The notes under the pieces were generated by a model. It saw nothing but the letters and a program-made list of their open reading frames with translations. It did not search any database and was not told the DNA's origin. 13,393 nt of DNA from Hyphomonadaceae bacterium UBA1001 (GTDB taxonomy: Bacteria; Pseudomonadota; Alphaproteobacteria; Caulobacterales; Aquidulcibacteraceae): positions 1 through 13,393 of the forward strand of contig DBAV01000019.1 in assembly GCA_002291875.1 (NCBI GenBank), written 5' to 3'. Numbering within the stretch: position 1 is the stretch's first letter; each line of letters begins with the position of its first letter. Shown here piece by piece: positions 12,645 to 13,393 of the stretch. Both the position numbers and the translations under genes were made by a program.

Positions 12645-13289
12645 ATGTCCGATGCTGGGGCAACCGCGCCCACACTGCCCGCGGCGATGGCGGACATCAC
12701 GGCGCAGGGCATGTCCGAACACGAGCTGGAACGGGCCCGTCAGGCCAGCCGCCGCCAGGTGCGTGCCGAGCTGGTGACGCTGCTGCCCAATCTGCGCGCG
12801 TTCGCGCGATCGCTGTGCAACAACGCCACCGAAGCCGATGACCTGGTCCAGGAGGGGCTGACCAAGGCGCTGGCCAGCATTGACCGCTTCATGCCGGGCT
12901 CGAACCTGCGGGCATGGGTGTTCACCATCATCCGCAACACCTGCTATTCGAACCTGCGCAAGCGGCGTCACGAGGTGGCGGATGTGGACGGGATCCATGC
13001 CGCGCGCCTGGAATCCAAGCCGAACCAGGACAGCCATCTGGACCTGATGGACTTCAAGGCGGCGTTCGGGACGCTCAGCCGCGATCACCGGGTGGCGCTG
13101 ACCCTGATCGGCGCCGAGGGCATGTCCTACGAGGAAGCGGCCGCGGTGTGCGGCTGTGCCGTCGGTACCATGAAGAGCCGGGTGAACCGCGCGCGCCAGC
13201 AGCTGGCCGACAAGCTCAACCTGAAGGTCGAGGCCCTCGCCCCGCTGGGTGGCCGCGCCAGCGCCGCAGCCCCATCCTCCGAACCCTGA
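12645..13289 (+). CDS. ecfG: EcfG-family general stress sigma factor
   Basis: This 214-residue protein is an ECF sigma factor of the EcfG group. After an unusual N-terminal extension (1-35), region 2 spans about 39-108 (LLPNLRAFARSLCNNATEAD, DLVQEGLTKAL, then NLRAWVFTIIRNTCYSNLRK). Region 4 spans about 133-190 (FGTLSRDHRVALTLIGAEGM, SYEEAAAVCGCAVGTMKSRV, NRARQQL). It directs RNA polymerase to GGAAC/CGTT promoters such as those found in this window. The ATG at 12645 is preferred because GAGGTGATC, nearly perfect to the 16S anti-SD, lies 8 bases upstream. An in-frame ATG at 12627 would overlap nepR by 8 bases and lacks such a site. It is second in the nepR-ecfG operon. The Ala/Ser/Pro tail after residue 198 is probably disordered. 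Confidence 0.96.
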   Translation: MSDAGATAPTLPAAMADITAQGMSEHELERARQASRRQVRAELVTLLPNLRAFARSLCNNATEADDLVQEGLTKALASIDRFMPGSNLRAWVFTIIRNTCYSNLRKRRHEVADVDGIHAARLESKPNQDSHLDLMDFKAAFGTLSRDHRVALTLIGAEGMSYEEAAAVCGCAVGTMKSRVNRARQQLADKLNLKVEALAPLGGRASAAAPSSEP

Positions 13290-13326
13290 CCCGCCTCTCT
13301 CCCGCGCGCATTTTCCCCTACCGTCA

Positions 13327-13359
13327 TCCCGGGCCGGTGCGTCAGCATCGGACCCGGGA
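13327..13359. repeat. Palindromic intergenic repeat with TCCCGGG arms
   Basis: TCCCGGGCCG and CGGACCCGGGA pair with one bulged A around a 12-base loop. The CCGTCATCCCGGG...CCCGGGACTT context resembles short palindromic repeats scattered between genes in many alphaproteobacteria. Copy number cannot be judged from this window. Confidence 0.5.
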
Positions 13360-13364
13360 CTTAT

Positions 13365-13383
13365 CCACCGAGGGTGGGGTTTT
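13365..13383 (+). terminator. Possible intrinsic terminator after ecfG
   Basis: CCACC-GAG-GGTGG is a 5-bp stem followed by GGTTTT, about 75 bases past the ecfG stop. The stem is short and the window ends just after it. Confidence 0.45.
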
Positions 13384-13393
13384 GCTGCGATGG

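Noticed and set aside
12600..13088. Minus-strand frame opposite ecfG
   Set aside because: The plus-strand product has complete sigma regions 2 and 4, and the minus frame has no recognisable domain.

Overview
The window is GC-rich and reads as alphaproteobacterial. The decisive evidence is a complete general stress response (GSR) core: the response regulator PhyR, the anti-sigma factor NepR and the ECF sigma factor EcfG. A DUF1134/EipA protein and an HWE-family sensor kinase also fit this class. A Caulobacterales/Hyphomonadales-type genome is my guess, but the sequence alone does not fix the family.

Layout, left to right. (1) 1-2773, minus: a very long soluble sensor kinase with about six PAS domains and an HWE-type histidine box, cut by the left edge. 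(2) 3083-4648, minus: a BON-domain protein with a long Gly/Gln/Ser/Tyr/Arg low-complexity region. (3) 4725-5831, minus: an AI-2E family permease, divergent from a SemiSWEET sugar transporter at 5912-6205. (4) 6308-8038, minus: a tight operon of an EipA-like lipoprotein, a small PepSY-like lipoprotein and a glycine-zipper general-stress protein. (5) 8385-9440, plus: a Ser/Arg/Asp repeat protein with two tandem Gly-Trp motifs near its C-terminus. (6) 9596-11365, plus: a small single-span membrane protein, a DUF378 membrane protein, a small membrane protein ending in an ESFPASDPP motif, and an outer-membrane beta-barrel. (7) 11448-12233, minus: phyR, divergent from nepR-ecfG at 12398-13289.

The unifying observation is regulatory. 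Four intergenic sites carry a perfect EcfG-type promoter, GGAAC-N16-CGTT. They lie upstream of phyR, nepR-ecfG, the BON protein gene and the Ser/Arg/Asp repeat gene. One-mismatch versions lie upstream of the EipA operon, SemiSWEET, DUF378 and the kinase. The window therefore looks like a GSR island: the regulatory switch sits beside many of its likely targets, and most of these are envelope, membrane or low-complexity proteins.

Expected logic, from what is known of this system: a stress-sensing HWE kinase phosphorylates PhyR, PhyR~P binds NepR, EcfG is released, and EcfG transcribes genes from GGAAC/CGTT promoters, including phyR and nepR-ecfG themselves. That the PAS-rich kinase here feeds PhyR is inference from its family and location. 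I saw no tRNA, rRNA, CRISPR array, insertion sequence or integrase.
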